Shown here piece after piece: positions 26,491 to 37,742 of a DNA stretch of 64,000 bases. The DNA comes from Pyxidicoccus sp. MSG2 (lineage in GTDB: Bacteria; Myxococcota; Myxococcia; Myxococcales; Myxococcaceae): contig NZ_JAPNKC010000001.1 in assembly GCF_026626705.1 (NCBI RefSeq), positions 11,060,001-11,124,000 on the forward strand. The letters run 5' to 3'. The number at the start of each line of letters is the position of its first letter. The stretch's first letter is position 1. The notes under the pieces were generated by a model. That model was not told where the DNA came from. It ran no database searches and was given only the letters and a program-made list of their open reading frames with translations. The translations under genes were made by a program, and so were the position numbers.

Positions 26491-27875
26491 AGCCGCCTCC
26501 CGGCCAGCGCCTCCAGCTCGGCGCGGGCAATCTGGTAGTCGAAGCGCGCGGCCACCAGGTTGATCTGCGCCTGGACCAGGCTCTCCTGGGACGTCAGCAG
26601 CTCCAGGATGGTGGTGGCCCCCAGGCGGTAGCGCTCCTGCTGGACCTTGACGTCCTCCTGGGCCACCTCGACGGACTGCTTCGCGAAGTTGATGCGCTCC
26701 GACGTGAGGCGCAGCTGGCTCAGCGACTGCCCCACACCCGAGCGCACCGCGCGCCGCGTGTCCGCGAGCTGCGCCTGCGACACCGACTCCTGCGTCCGCG
26801 CGCGCACCACGCGCTCCTCGCGGAGGAAGCCGTCGAAGATGGGGTAGGAGAGGCCCAGCCGCACGGACCAGCTCGTCCGGCCGCCCGTGAAGGCCAGGTC
26901 CTGGTTGAACCAGTCGTAGCCCGCGGACAGCCGCACCGAGGGCAGGTACTCCGACTTCGCCGCGCCAACGCCCGCCTCCGAGGAGCGCAGGTTCGCCTCC
27001 GCCGCGAGCACCGACGGCGCCCGCGCCGCGATTTCATTCACCAGCGCATCCTCGGTGAGCGGCAGGGGCTTCGGGTCCAGGTTGTCGAGCGGCTTCGCGT
27101 CCACCGCACCGTCCTCTCCGATGAGCCGCCCCAGTGCCAGGGACGCCGAGTCGCGCTGCGTCTGGGCGGTGAGCAGGGCCTCGCGCGCCGTGGTCAGCTC
27201 GAGCTGCGAGCGCAGCACGTCCGAGCGCGTCGCCGAGCCCACCGCCAGCCGCCGGTCCGCGGCCTCCGCGTTTCCCTTCGCCCGTTCGATTCGCGAGCGG
27301 GCCACCTCTTCCAGGCCCTGCGCGCGGAGCACCTCGTAGAAGGAGCGCTCCACGTCGAGCACCGCGCTGGATTGCTGCGCGGTGAGCTGCGCCTCGGCCG
27401 CGCTCGACTGCGCCTTCGCCTGGCGACTGTTGGCTCCACGCTGGCCGCCCGTGAAGACGTCCCACCCGGCCGACAGGCCCGCGCTGTACGTGTCGTTGGA
27501 GCCCGACGTCACCGCGCCCGTCTCCGGGTCCAACCGGTTGCTGCTCGCCAGCGAGCTGCTCGCGTTCGCCGACAGGCTCGGCAGGTACGCACCGAAGGCG
27601 CTGCGCTCGGCCGCCTCGGAGGTCGTCACGGTGCCGGCGGCCTGCGCCACCTGCGGGCTCGTCTTCAGCGCCCGGGCAATGGCCTCTTCCAGGGTGACAC
27701 TCACCGCCGGGCGCGGCTGCGGCGTCTCCTCCGGGCGCTGCTGTTGCGGCTGCGCCTCCGCGGGGGCCTGCGCCAGACCCACGCCCGGCGCCGACACCAG
27801 CCCCAGGAAGCCCAGGGCCAGGGCCGTCATCCGGTGGGGCCGCTTCTTCGACCACGCTGTCTGGGGCGTCTTCAT
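26487..27875 (-). CDS. TolC-family outer-membrane efflux protein
   Basis: The product is about 462 aa. A Sec signal with a long basic n-region ([14 protein letters not shown]), hydrophobic core [17 protein letters not shown] and cleavage after AQA leads to a Gln/Pro-rich linker. Two repeated long alpha-helical hairpins follow, as in OEP proteins: [22 protein letters not shown] begins repeat 1 and [27 protein letters not shown] begins repeat 2. The C-terminus has [25 protein letters not shown], the TolC-family end signature. Start is uncertain: ATG 27875 is used here; ATG 27893 is in frame but would overlap the sigma-54-like element. It is the first gene of the efflux operon. Confidence 0.88.
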   Translation of the reverse strand: MKTPQTAWSKKRPHRMTALALGFLGLVSAPGVGLAQAPAEAQPQQQRPEETPQPRPAVSVTLEEAIARALKTSPQVAQAAGTVTTSEAAERSAFGAYLPSLSANASSSLASSNRLDPETGAVTSGSNDTYSAGLSAGWDVFTGGQRGANSRQAKAQSSAAEAQLTAQQSSAVLDVERSFYEVLRAQGLEEVARSRIERAKGNAEAADRRLAVGSATRSDVLRSQLELTTAREALLTAQTQRDSASLALGRLIGEDGAVDAKPLDNLDPKPLPLTEDALVNEIAARAPSVLAAEANLRSSEAGVGAAKSEYLPSVRLSAGYDWFNQDLAFTGGRTSWSVRLGLSYPIFDGFLREERVVRARTQESVSQAQLADTRRAVRSGVGQSLSQLRLTSERINFAKQSVEVAQEDVKVQQERYRLGATTILELLTSQESLVQAQINLVAARFDYQIARAELEALAGRRL

Positions 27876-27889
27876 CGCGAGAGGGGACT

Positions 27890-27904
27890 GCATACCGCTT
27901 GCCA
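27890..27904 (-). promoter_or_regulatory. Sigma-54-like promoter for the efflux operon
   Basis: On the minus strand TGGCAAGCGGTATGC matches the -24/-12 consensus TGGCACG-N4-TTGC at the invariant GG and GC with the required 10-nt spacing; two other positions differ. It would place the start of transcription near 27878, only a few bases before the ATG at 27875, which is the main weakness. The divergent gene for an NtrC-family activator and a palindrome centred near -96 support it. Confidence 0.4.
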
Positions 27905-27967
27905 GCCCTCAACCCCTTGAAACCACAGTTGAATTCGCCCAGGCCCCTGCGGAAACCGCGCCCCGAC

Positions 27968-27980
27968 TGCGGATTCCGCA
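27968..27980. promoter_or_regulatory. Palindrome copy 1, candidate activator site
   Basis: TGCGGA-T-TCCGCA, a perfect 6-bp dyad with a 1-nt centre, is identical to the core of the copy at 28235-28253. Its centre lies about 96 bp upstream of the start implied by the sigma-54-like element, a normal distance for an NtrC-type enhancer site. Confidence 0.5.
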
Positions 27981-28234
27981 TGTCCGCCCGGCGGCCCTCC
28001 TCGCGGAGGTGGCACCCGAGTCGCCCGTGTCCCTCGGGAGCGCCCGTGAAAGGCGTGTGGGCCTCCTGATTGCAGTGGAACAGGCGGCGGCGAGGACGTG
28101 CTGGCACCCCGTGCCTGCCCGTCCTCCCAGCCTGCGGCCTCCGGGTCGCGCTCCGTTCCCCTGGGGAGGTGCCCATGACGTTGGAGACAGCCGAGCGAGG
28201 TGGTGCCCGCGGGACGGGGTGCCCGGCTGGAAGG

Positions 28235-28253
28235 GAGTGCGGATTCCGCACTC
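28235..28253. promoter_or_regulatory. Palindrome copy 2, extended dyad
   Basis: GAGTGCGGATTCCGCACTC is a perfect 9-bp dyad with a 1-nt centre, 68 bp before the histidine kinase start. It contains the same 13-nt core as copy 1, so one protein probably binds both. Confidence 0.55.
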
Positions 28254-28320
28254 CGCATGCAGAGTTCGCAGTGTGGAAGGCGAGCCCCTGGACCTGGAGT
28301 CCCCGCAGCGGAGGTCGACG

Positions 28321-29601
<1,281 letters not shown>

Positions 29602-29605
29602 AGCC

Positions 29606-30964
<1,359 letters not shown>

Positions 30965-30974
30965 GCCAGGCGGC

Positions 30975-31556
30975 TCACGGGGGGCCGTAGTTCTGCACGC
31001 GCGAGTTCAGCTCCACCGCGGTGGCGTAGATCTGCGCCCACGTCCGGAACTTCCAGCGGTCCCCGAAGCCCTTCTGGTCATTGGCGTAGTCGAACAGGTC
31101 CTTGCGGAACTGCGCGTCCGCGGCCTTGCGCGCCTCGGGGGCAAGCGGGGTGCCCTTCTTCGCGTAGTAGCGGAGGATGTCGTAGCCGTAGTCGTGCGTC
31201 TTGGCGGCCGGGTCGAACTCCTTGTCCGGGCCAATCTTTCCGGGAGCCGACGCGTCGCCGAACGGGTCCTGCATCCGCTGGCCGTGCTTCGTCTGGATGG
31301 CGTAGGGCTTGTAGCCCATGACCTTCTCGAAGTCGGCCGGGGGCGGGCGGGCGCCGGTGAGGTACTCGCTCATCAGCTTGCCGTGGTCACCCGCCGGGGC
31401 GGCCGCCACCTTCGCGGTGCGCTGCGCCGCCGTGGGGGCGCCGGTGAACGTATCCTTCGGCTGGGGACGCGCCGGAGCGGCGGTGTTGGGCCGGGCGGCG
31501 GCGGGCTCGGAGGACACGGTGCGGCGGGCAGGGACTGACGGGGGGCGGACGATCAT
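30975..31556 (-). CDS. Phospholipase A2-like protein
   Basis: The product is 193 aa. The first 75 residues are Ala/Pro/Arg-rich and probably disordered, with no signal peptide. The C-terminal part carries DPAAKTHDYGYDILRYY at about residue 117, in which HD-x-G-Y resembles the catalytic His-Asp dyad of PLA2 enzymes. It is preceded by GKIGPDKEFD in the place of the calcium-binding loop, and followed by a helix (AADAQFRKDLFDYAND) that supplies the second Asp. The arrangement recalls prokaryotic and parvoviral PLA2 domains. ATG 31556 is the only start that leaves the antisense-looking upstream frame out. Its stop is 10 bp from the end of the response-regulator gene, in convergent orientation. Function as a lipase is inferred. 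Confidence 0.6.
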   Translation of the reverse strand: MIVRPPSVPARRTVSSEPAAARPNTAAPARPQPKDTFTGAPTAAQRTAKVAAAPAGDHGKLMSEYLTGARPPPADFEKVMGYKPYAIQTKHGQRMQDPFGDASAPGKIGPDKEFDPAAKTHDYGYDILRYYAKKGTPLAPEARKAADAQFRKDLFDYANDQKGFGDRWKFRTWAQIYATAVELNSRVQNYGPP

Positions 31557-31659
31557 GGGAACCCTGGGGGAGAAGTTTCCTATGCGCTCATTGTCGGAGA
31601 TTGTAGGCCTCAAGTTGCGTGAAAGTGACTGACGCACCGCGTGGTGCGAGGAGACCCTG

Positions 31660-32124
31660 GTGGCAGCGGACCTGTATCGCGACGGAATGGCCCGGCTGGA
31701 GGCCGGAAACGTGGGGGAGGGGCGCCGCCTGTTGGAGGAGGCGCTCCTGCTGTCACCCGGCTCCGTGGAGGTGATGCACGGCCTGGCGCGCGCCCTGGAC
31801 CTGGCTGGAGAGCGGGCCCGGGCGGAGGAGCTCCTGGAGCTCGCCCATGCCCGCGCGCCGGACGCGCCGGAGCCCGCGTGCGACCTGGCCATGTTCCTGA
31901 TGGAGAAGGGGGACGACGCCGGGGCGGCGCGGGTGCTGGCGCCCGTGCTGGTGGCCCGGCCGGACCACCCCCGGGCGAATCTGCACCTGGCCATGGCCCT
32001 GGCGAAGACGGACCCGGGCCGGGCGCGGGCCCACGTGGAGAAGGCGCTCCGGGGGCCCGACCCGGAGATTCAGCAGCAGGCGGCGGCCCTGGAGCGTGCG
32101 CTCGTGGCCACATCCCCGCGCTGA
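31660..32124 (+). CDS. TPR-repeat protein
   Basis: The product is 154 aa and consists almost entirely of tetratricopeptide-like helical pairs: ADLYRDGMARLEAGNVGEGRRLLEEALLLSP, then a pair starting VEVMHGLARALDLAGERARAEELLELAHARAP, and further degenerate copies. AGGAG lies 7 nt before the GTG start. It has no signal or membrane segment, so it is likely a cytoplasmic scaffold or part of a regulatory complex. It diverges from the PLA2-like gene across about 100 bp and ends at a strong bidirectional terminator. Confidence 0.75.
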   Translation: MAADLYRDGMARLEAGNVGEGRRLLEEALLLSPGSVEVMHGLARALDLAGERARAEELLELAHARAPDAPEPACDLAMFLMEKGDDAGAARVLAPVLVARPDHPRANLHLAMALAKTDPGRARAHVEKALRGPDPEIQQQAAALERALVATSPR

Positions 32125-32133
32125 AAAGCACGA

Positions 32134-32164
32134 CGGGCGGCCTCCCCCTGGGGGAAGCCGCCCG
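32134..32164. terminator. Bidirectional terminator between TPR and M4 protease genes
   Basis: CGGGCGGC (32134-32141) pairs with GCCGCCCG (32157-32164), extended inward by CCCC/GGGG around a 3-nt loop with one mismatch. It lies between the convergent TPR and protease stops; on the minus strand the stem is followed by a T-containing run (CTTTTC). Confidence 0.75.
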
Positions 32165-32191
32165 CCTTGCTTCATCGACTGCGCGGTGTGA

Positions 32192-34414
32192 CTACGGCCG
32201 CGTGTAGTTGATGGTCAGGTTGTACGAGGCCGTACCCGAGCCGGCGCCGCGCACCATGATGTGCGCCGCCGTCTGGCCGGCGGGCACCGTCAGCGAGCAC
32301 GTCTCCGACGCGCCGGACGTGTTCGGCCGGCAGTCGTAGGCGTTCTGGGTGGGCTGCGTGCCGAAGCGGACGTACAGGTTGGGGTTGAGCGTGCCCGTCA
32401 TCACCACGCTGAAGGTGGTCCCGGGCACCACGGAATACGGGCCGTAGCGGTCGTTCTCGTTCTTCGTCACCGTGCCGGACGCCGTCGTCGTCGTCGGAGT
32501 CCCGCCCGTGCCACCGCCGCCGTACGTGCCCGTGAGTGTCAGGCCGGAGTAGGAGCTGTAGCCGTTCACCATGACGTACCAGGTGCCGGCCTGCGGGTTG
32601 GTGAAGTTGCACGTCTCCGCGTTGCCACCGGTGTACGGCCGGCAGTCGTAGGTGCCGGTGTTCGGCGCGCTGCCGAAGCGCACGTACAGGTCCGCGTCAC
32701 CCGTGCCACCGGCGGTCTCGAACTTCAGGCTCGTCTGACCGGCGGGCACCTCGAGCGTGTAGTACTTCTTGCTGTTGGCGCTGCCGGACAGGCCCGTCAC
32801 CGGCACGCCGTTGGTCAGCGGGTTCGTCACCGGCGGCGGGGGCGGCACGCCGACGGCGAGCCACGCGTCCGTCACGGCCTGCACCGTGGCCGCGTCGTAG
32901 CCGAGCGCCTGTGCGGCCTGGATGGTGTACGTCTTCGCCTGCTCGAAGGTGGTGCTCGGCGTGAAGAGGTCCGTGTTGGCCTTGTAGAAGATGCGGCCGG
33001 CCTTCTCCGGGCCAATCGCCGTCACGTTGATGCTCGTCTTGCCGCGCGGGTGCGTGCCGCCCTTGGAGAGCAGCGCGAAGACGAGGTTGCTGATGCCGGA
33101 GCTGTAGTGCACGTCCACGCCGGACGAGTAGTCGCCGTAGAAGTCCAGCGAGGCGTCGTCCGCCGCCGGGTCGTCCATGTAGCGCAGGGCGTCTCCGGAG
33201 ATGCCGGGCGTCCAGATGTCCTCGCCCACCTTGAAGACGTCCGCGTCCGTGGCCCAGCCGCGCGTCCAGCTCTCGCACACGCCGGAGAAGATGTCGGACA
33301 TGGACTCGTTGAGGCCGCCGGACTCACCCGAGTAGATGAGGTCCGACTCGGTGTCCGTCACCGCGTGGGTCAGCTCGTGGACGGTGACGTCCAGGTCCTT
33401 GCCCAGCTCGATGGAGTCCACGCCGTTGCCGTCGCCGTACACCATCTGCGTGCCGTCCCAGTAGGCGTTCACGTAGTTGGTGCTGTAGTGCACGGTGCTG
33501 GTCAGCGTCGCGCCCGCGTTGTCATACGAGTTGCGGCCGAACAGCGTCTGGTAGCAGTTGTACGTGGTGCCGAGCTGGTCGTAGTTCATGTCCACGTGCG
33601 CGTCGCCAATGGCGGCCTGGCCCTCGCTGCGCTTCAGCGTGCCCGGCGTGGTGGACGTGTTGTTGGCGCTGTAGACGCGGCGGTTGAGGGCCGAGTGGAT
33701 CTGCGGGTGCACGGCCAGCACGCCGCCGCGCTGCGCGTCCACGTAGACGAGGTCATCGGCGGGCATGCCGTCGCGCTCGCCCACGGTGCGCACCTGCCAG
33801 GCCAGCCGCGCCTCGCCGGAACCGTCGGTGTGGATGAAGACGAGGGTGGCGGGGCCGCGCGCGGTGGAGCCGCTCGCGCCGGAGCCCAGCTCCGCGGCCT
33901 TCAGCGCCGCGGCGGAGGCCACCGTCGGCTCCGCGGAGACCTTGCCGCTGCCGTGGGCCGTGCCGTTGGCCGCGTAGATCTGGCCCTTCGAGTCCGCGTG
34001 GATGACGAGCTCGGCGCCCACCACGGGGAGGCCCTGGAGGAGCTGCCGGAAGCGCAGGTGCTTGTGGCCCTGGGCGTCCACGGTGGAACGACGGAAGACC
34101 AGGTCGTCGTTGCGCAGGCGGAAGGCCGCGGAGATGCCGGCCAGCGCCTCGCGCGCCTCGCCACCGGCGTCCAGGCGCGCCTTCTGCGCGGAGTCCGTGG
34201 CCAGCTGGCCCAGCTCGCCGCGGATGAAGTAGGGCACCTCGCCCTCACGGCCCAGCACCTCGGCACCCGGGAGGCGGGCCAGCGCGGCCTGGATGTCGGC
34301 GTCCTTCGCCGCACCCGCCGCCGGCTGTTCCGACTCCGGCTGTGCAGAGCCACAAGCCGCCAGCCCCGCGCCCAGCCACGCCGCCCAGAACGTCCTCGAG
34401 AATCGATTGCTCAC
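32192..34414 (-). CDS. Thermolysin-family (M4) metalloprotease with two PPC domains
   Basis: The product is about 740 aa, a secreted zinc endopeptidase. SRTFWAAWLGAGLAAC suggests a lipoprotein-type signal. An FTP/PepSY propeptide (about residues 40-215) precedes the catalytic domain with VHELTHAVTD (HExxH, about residue 346) and the third ligand in GGLNESMSDIF, and also VDVHYSSGISNLVF with the acid/base histidine. Two beta-sandwich pre-peptidase C-terminal domains follow (about 545-640 and 650-740), each with a SLKFETAGGTGDADLYVRFG-like or similar strand set and a CRPxTxG...ETC pair. GTG 34414 is preferred to GTG 34420 because of GGAAAGG 8 nt upstream. It is likely a predation or nutrient-scavenging exoenzyme. 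Confidence 0.93.
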   Translation of the reverse strand: MSNRFSRTFWAAWLGAGLAACGSAQPESEQPAAGAAKDADIQAALARLPGAEVLGREGEVPYFIRGELGQLATDSAQKARLDAGGEAREALAGISAAFRLRNDDLVFRRSTVDAQGHKHLRFRQLLQGLPVVGAELVIHADSKGQIYAANGTAHGSGKVSAEPTVASAAALKAAELGSGASGSTARGPATLVFIHTDGSGEARLAWQVRTVGERDGMPADDLVYVDAQRGGVLAVHPQIHSALNRRVYSANNTSTTPGTLKRSEGQAAIGDAHVDMNYDQLGTTYNCYQTLFGRNSYDNAGATLTSTVHYSTNYVNAYWDGTQMVYGDGNGVDSIELGKDLDVTVHELTHAVTDTESDLIYSGESGGLNESMSDIFSGVCESWTRGWATDADVFKVGEDIWTPGISGDALRYMDDPAADDASLDFYGDYSSGVDVHYSSGISNLVFALLSKGGTHPRGKTSINVTAIGPEKAGRIFYKANTDLFTPSTTFEQAKTYTIQAAQALGYDAATVQAVTDAWLAVGVPPPPPVTNPLTNGVPVTGLSGSANSKKYYTLEVPAGQTSLKFETAGGTGDADLYVRFGSAPNTGTYDCRPYTGGNAETCNFTNPQAGTWYVMVNGYSSYSGLTLTGTYGGGGTGGTPTTTTASGTVTKNENDRYGPYSVVPGTTFSVVMTGTLNPNLYVRFGTQPTQNAYDCRPNTSGASETCSLTVPAGQTAAHIMVRGAGSGTASYNLTINYTRP

Positions 34415-34514
34415 GCGCACGACCTTTCCAAAGAAGGAAGGATTTCATGACACATGAGCAATTCTGAATTCAAGCGGATATTATGTGTTCATCGTATTTT
34501 GAGCTTCCCGGGGG

Positions 34515-35282
34515 TTACCAGGGCATCGCCTCGATGGCGGCCACCATCTTCGCGACGTCGTACGCGTAGAAGCCGGCCGAGTTGAGGTTGTTGATTTCAC
34601 CGACGTACAGCCCGCCGTCGTGCATGAAGACGTCCAGCGCGTAGGCGCGGTCCGGCGCCCAGCGGTCGGCCATGGCCTGCGCGAAGGCGTACACCTCCGG
34701 CTCCACCTCGGCCGAGGCGACGACGCGGTCCCCGAGCTTGTAGCGCGTGCCGGTGATGACGCGGCCGTCCACGATGACCATGCGGTACTCGCGCTGGATG
34801 GACTTCGGCGCGCCGACGGCCACCCAGGTGTCCGCGGAGACGGTGGTGTCCTCGCCGAGCACCAGGACGCTGTCGCGCCACGCGGTGAACTCTTCCCAGG
34901 TGGTGACCATCCCCGAGAACGACTTGTCGTCCAGGCACGGGCGGATGAAGAAGGGCCCGTCCACCGGCGTGACGTCCGCGAAGCGGCAGACGCGGGCTCC
35001 GGCGTTGAGCAGGTGCTCACCCAGGTGCTCGCGCCAGACGCGGAAGTCGAAGTGGTCGTTGAGGAACGCGCCCGGCACCCAGCCGCGCTCCCGTGCATAC
35101 CGGGTCAGCGTCAGCGAGCCCATGACGATGACGGGGCCAGCGACGTCCACGGCCGGCTCCACACCGCCGCCGAAGGGGATGACCTTCACCAGGGTGTGGG
35201 GGAGGCCACCGTGCTCCAGCACCTGCATCAGGGTGTGGAAGCCGCGCTCGTTGAACAGGTTGTTCTGGACGACCCAGTGCAT
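34515..35282 (-). CDS. ATP-grasp domain protein (DUF4343-like)
   Basis: The product is 255 aa. The N-terminal part (NLFNERGFHTLMQVLEHGGLPHTLVKVIPFGG) and the middle (FIRPCLDDKSFSGMVTTWEEF) resemble small ATP-grasp proteins of the DUF4343 group. The ATP-grasp metal site near the end is ALDVFMHDGGLYVGEINNLNSAGFYAYD, where D, E and N of VGEINN bind Mg-ATP. Members form carboxylate-amine bonds, but the substrate is unknown here. ATG 35282 has GAGG 8 nt upstream; the open frame continues upstream without a credible start. Genes on either side are unrelated (protease, haem lipoprotein). Confidence 0.72.
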   Translation of the reverse strand: MHWVVQNNLFNERGFHTLMQVLEHGGLPHTLVKVIPFGGGVEPAVDVAGPVIVMGSLTLTRYARERGWVPGAFLNDHFDFRVWREHLGEHLLNAGARVCRFADVTPVDGPFFIRPCLDDKSFSGMVTTWEEFTAWRDSVLVLGEDTTVSADTWVAVGAPKSIQREYRMVIVDGRVITGTRYKLGDRVVASAEVEPEVYAFAQAMADRWAPDRAYALDVFMHDGGLYVGEINNLNSAGFYAYDVAKMVAAIEAMPW

Positions 35283-35373
35283 GTGCCACGCCTCGGTGAC
35301 AGGGGTGCCGCCTGGACGACGGTACCCCTGGACACCTGACGCCAGGCAGGGCCTGGGCCCACCCGTCGCACGA

Positions 35374-36900
35374 CTAGCAATCCGCGGGGCAGAAGCTCGT
35401 GGACTCCCAGGGGTTGCACACCCCGTCGCCGCACGCGGCGTTGAGGAAGGTCTCGAAGACGGCCTTGCGGTGGGGGATGAAGACGTTGGTGAGCGCCGGG
35501 GAGATGCGGTGGCGCAGGCCGTCCGGACCGGTCTCCGTCCCCTCGGAGACGTGGGTGAAGCGCTGCGAGGAGGGCCAGATGAGGCCGCCGCCCAGGTTGG
35601 CGTTGTTGCTGAGCTGGTGGCAGCCGGCACATGACTGCGACTGCGCACGGGCCACGATGTTGTCCGGCGTGAGCGTGCTGCCGATGGCCGTCAGCTGCGT
35701 CTGGATGTTCGTGCGGAAGGTGCTGGCCGCGCCGCCGAACTGGTTGACGTAGTGGTTCTCCGTCGAGCTCTGCGCGTCGCTCTGGCCGCTGTTGTGGAGG
35801 TCCGAGGTGAACATCGTGAAGGTGTTGAGGTCATTCACGGCCAGCCGGGATACCTGCCCGGGGAAGGAGACGTTCTGGAAGTTCGCGGCCTCGGGGTGGG
35901 CGGAGGCGGGGTTGAAGAGGGTGCCGCCAGGGTTGGTCTTCACCGTCACGGGCAGGAAGCGCAGCGTGCACGGGGAGAGGCTGCGGCACTCCTTGCGCAG
36001 CTTGAACTCGCGCAGCGTCCAGTTGGACTGCATGAACTGGTTGGAGCGGACCTGCCCGGTAGCGCCCGTGGTCCGGTTGCCGTAGTTGTCGATGTGCACC
36101 ACCGGCATGAAGCCCGGCAGGCCGATGAAGTAGAACGTCCGCAGCTTCGAGGCGCGCGAAACCGGGTCCGCGTCGTTCGACAGGTCGGCCCAGAAGTTGG
36201 CGACGGGACGGCAGCCCTCGAGCCCCTTGGAGGGCGTGGGGTTGGGTAGCACCGCCTCGAAGATGACGAGGTTGCGGTCTCCGCCGTTCGTCTGGCCCGA
36301 GCGCTTCGCGTAGGCGATGCGGTACTCGCCGCAGTCGGTGCCGCGCGTGGACGCCAGGTCGAAGCGGTTGAAGAGGCCGATGGGGATGTAGCCGCTCGGG
36401 TTGGACGTGGGGTTGACGAAGGGGTCCACCAGCGCCTGGTCTCCCTCCTTGCGCGGGCAGGTGTACGGGAAGCCATTCATGTTGGCGATGCCCGTGGTGT
36501 CGCAGTGGGCGATTCCGAGCCCGAGCCCTGGGGAGGGCCGCGCCGTGTCCCACCACCGCTGGAACAGGTCCAGCTCCGTCGTCGCGACCCCGCTGCTGGC
36601 GACGAGCTCGCTCATCAGCAGCGAGAAGGAGAAGCCGCTGAGGACGGCCTGGTCCGTCACCACCAGCGAGCGCCGCGCGTCCACGGTGACGACCGAGGCC
36701 GTGGGCCCCGAAGGCACCATCTCCGGCAGGGCGCCGATGCCGCGCCGCTCGGGGTTGAGGCTCTCCCCCGTCACCTCCGCCGGGTCGGTGACGGGGGCTG
36801 GCGCGCCAGGCTCCACCGCTTCGGTGCCACATCCGCTCGCCAGGGTCAGGGCTGTGGCCACCAGCAGGGCCATCCACTTTCGCTCGTGTCGGGTCTTCAC
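35374..36900 (-). CDS. Single-haem secreted lipoprotein with terminal CGDGVC...CPADC motif
   Basis: The product is about 508 aa. KTRHERKWMALLVATALTLASGC is a lipoprotein signal (cysteine about residue 24). One c-type haem site, CAGCH, lies at about residue 418 and is followed by QLSNNANLGGG. The large N-terminal region is beta-rich and unrecognised, with paired cysteines (HCDTTG, PYTCPR, KECRSLSPC). The protein ends with ACGDGVCNPWESTSFCPADC, a Cys-rich tail seen on many myxobacterial exported proteins. GTG 36900 has GGAG 7 nt upstream; ATG 36873 is the alternative. A role in periplasmic or surface electron transfer is plausible but unproven. Confidence 0.7.
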   Translation of the reverse strand: MKTRHERKWMALLVATALTLASGCGTEAVEPGAPAPVTDPAEVTGESLNPERRGIGALPEMVPSGPTASVVTVDARRSLVVTDQAVLSGFSFSLLMSELVASSGVATTELDLFQRWWDTARPSPGLGLGIAHCDTTGIANMNGFPYTCPRKEGDQALVDPFVNPTSNPSGYIPIGLFNRFDLASTRGTDCGEYRIAYAKRSGQTNGGDRNLVIFEAVLPNPTPSKGLEGCRPVANFWADLSNDADPVSRASKLRTFYFIGLPGFMPVVHIDNYGNRTTGATGQVRSNQFMQSNWTLREFKLRKECRSLSPCTLRFLPVTVKTNPGGTLFNPASAHPEAANFQNVSFPGQVSRLAVNDLNTFTMFTSDLHNSGQSDAQSSTENHYVNQFGGAASTFRTNIQTQLTAIGSTLTPDNIVARAQSQSCAGCHQLSNNANLGGGLIWPSSQRFTHVSEGTETGPDGLRHRISPALTNVFIPHRKAVFETFLNAACGDGVCNPWESTSFCPADC

Positions 36901-37037
36901 GCGTCGTCTCCAGTGCGGCCCCTGGGGTGGGGAGTCGCCATGGGTCCAACGATGTCCGCGAAAAATCTTCCCCACCGGACGGGGAGCTGGACGCGAGGGC
37001 GGCGCAAGGCCCTGAAGCCGCGGGTGATTCCCGGCCT

Positions 37038-37685
37038 TCAGCGGGGCCAGGCGGACCAGCGGCTCACGCACTCGGCGACGTCCCTCGGGTGCTCGGCGAT
37101 GGCGTCCGGTCCGGCCTGACGCAGCACCTCCAGGGCGTCGGCGCCCCAGCGCACGGCGATGACCTTCACCCCGACCTCCCGGCACGCCGCGATGTCGCGC
37201 ACTTCGTCGCCCACGTAGACGACCTGCTCCCGCTGGAGCCCGGCCCGCTTCATCATCGCCCGCATCAGCCGGGCCTTGCCGAAGAGGTTGCTGCTGCAGT
37301 GGATGCCCTCCACCAGGTCCTCGGCGGCGTGGTGCCGCAGGAAGGCGCGGATGTTCTCCTCGCGGTTGCTGGACAGGATGAGGACGTGGAGCCCGCGGCT
37401 CCTCAGGTCCTTCAGCAGCTCGGGAATGCCCTCGTGGAACTCAATCGAGGACATGGCGCTCCGGAGGCCGCGGCCCACCTGCACCACCAGCCAGGGCAGG
37501 CGGTAGGGGGGCACCTTGAGCCGGCGGCACCGCTCCAGCATGGAGAGCCGCCGCAACTCCTCCAGGTTGTCGTCGGTCAGCTTGCCGTAGTGGTGCTTCT
37601 CGGCGAGCTCGTTGTACAGCCGGATGACGACCTCCTTCGAGTCCGCCAGCGTTCCGTCAAAGTCGAAGACGACGTGGGTAATCAC
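37038..37685 (-). CDS. HAD-superfamily hydrolase (phosphoglycolate phosphatase-like)
   Basis: The product is 215 aa. All four HAD motifs are visible: nucleophile FDFDGTLADS (Asp9 and Asp11), motif II LILSSN, the motif III lysine in NLFGKARLM, and motif IV VYVGDEVRDI. A helical cap lies between motifs I and II. This is the HAD subfamily IA layout of phosphoglycolate phosphatases and beta-phosphoglucomutases; the substrate cannot be read from sequence. The start is GTG. It lies 57 bp downstream of the PKS AT-ER gene on the same strand and could be cotranscribed, but nothing links it to the pathway. Confidence 0.88.
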   Translation of the reverse strand: MITHVVFDFDGTLADSKEVVIRLYNELAEKHHYGKLTDDNLEELRRLSMLERCRRLKVPPYRLPWLVVQVGRGLRSAMSSIEFHEGIPELLKDLRSRGLHVLILSSNREENIRAFLRHHAAEDLVEGIHCSSNLFGKARLMRAMMKRAGLQREQVVYVGDEVRDIAACREVGVKVIAVRWGADALEVLRQAGPDAIAEHPRDVAECVSRWSAWPR

Positions 37686-37742
37686 GGGGGCGCATCCTGC
37701 CGCAGGATGAGGCAGGGCGGGGGACGGTCGCGTTGCCGCCGC

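Larger units (their letters stand above)
27905..28320. promoter_or_regulatory. Divergent control region between efflux operon and two-component system
   Basis: This gap, with its sigma-54-like flank, is the longest non-coding stretch in the window. It holds no convincing gene. It contains two copies of the palindrome TGCGGATTCCGCA (27968-27980 and within 28235-28253) and, at its right end, GGAGG 7 nt before the kinase start. No clear promoter for the kinase gene was seen. Confidence 0.55.
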
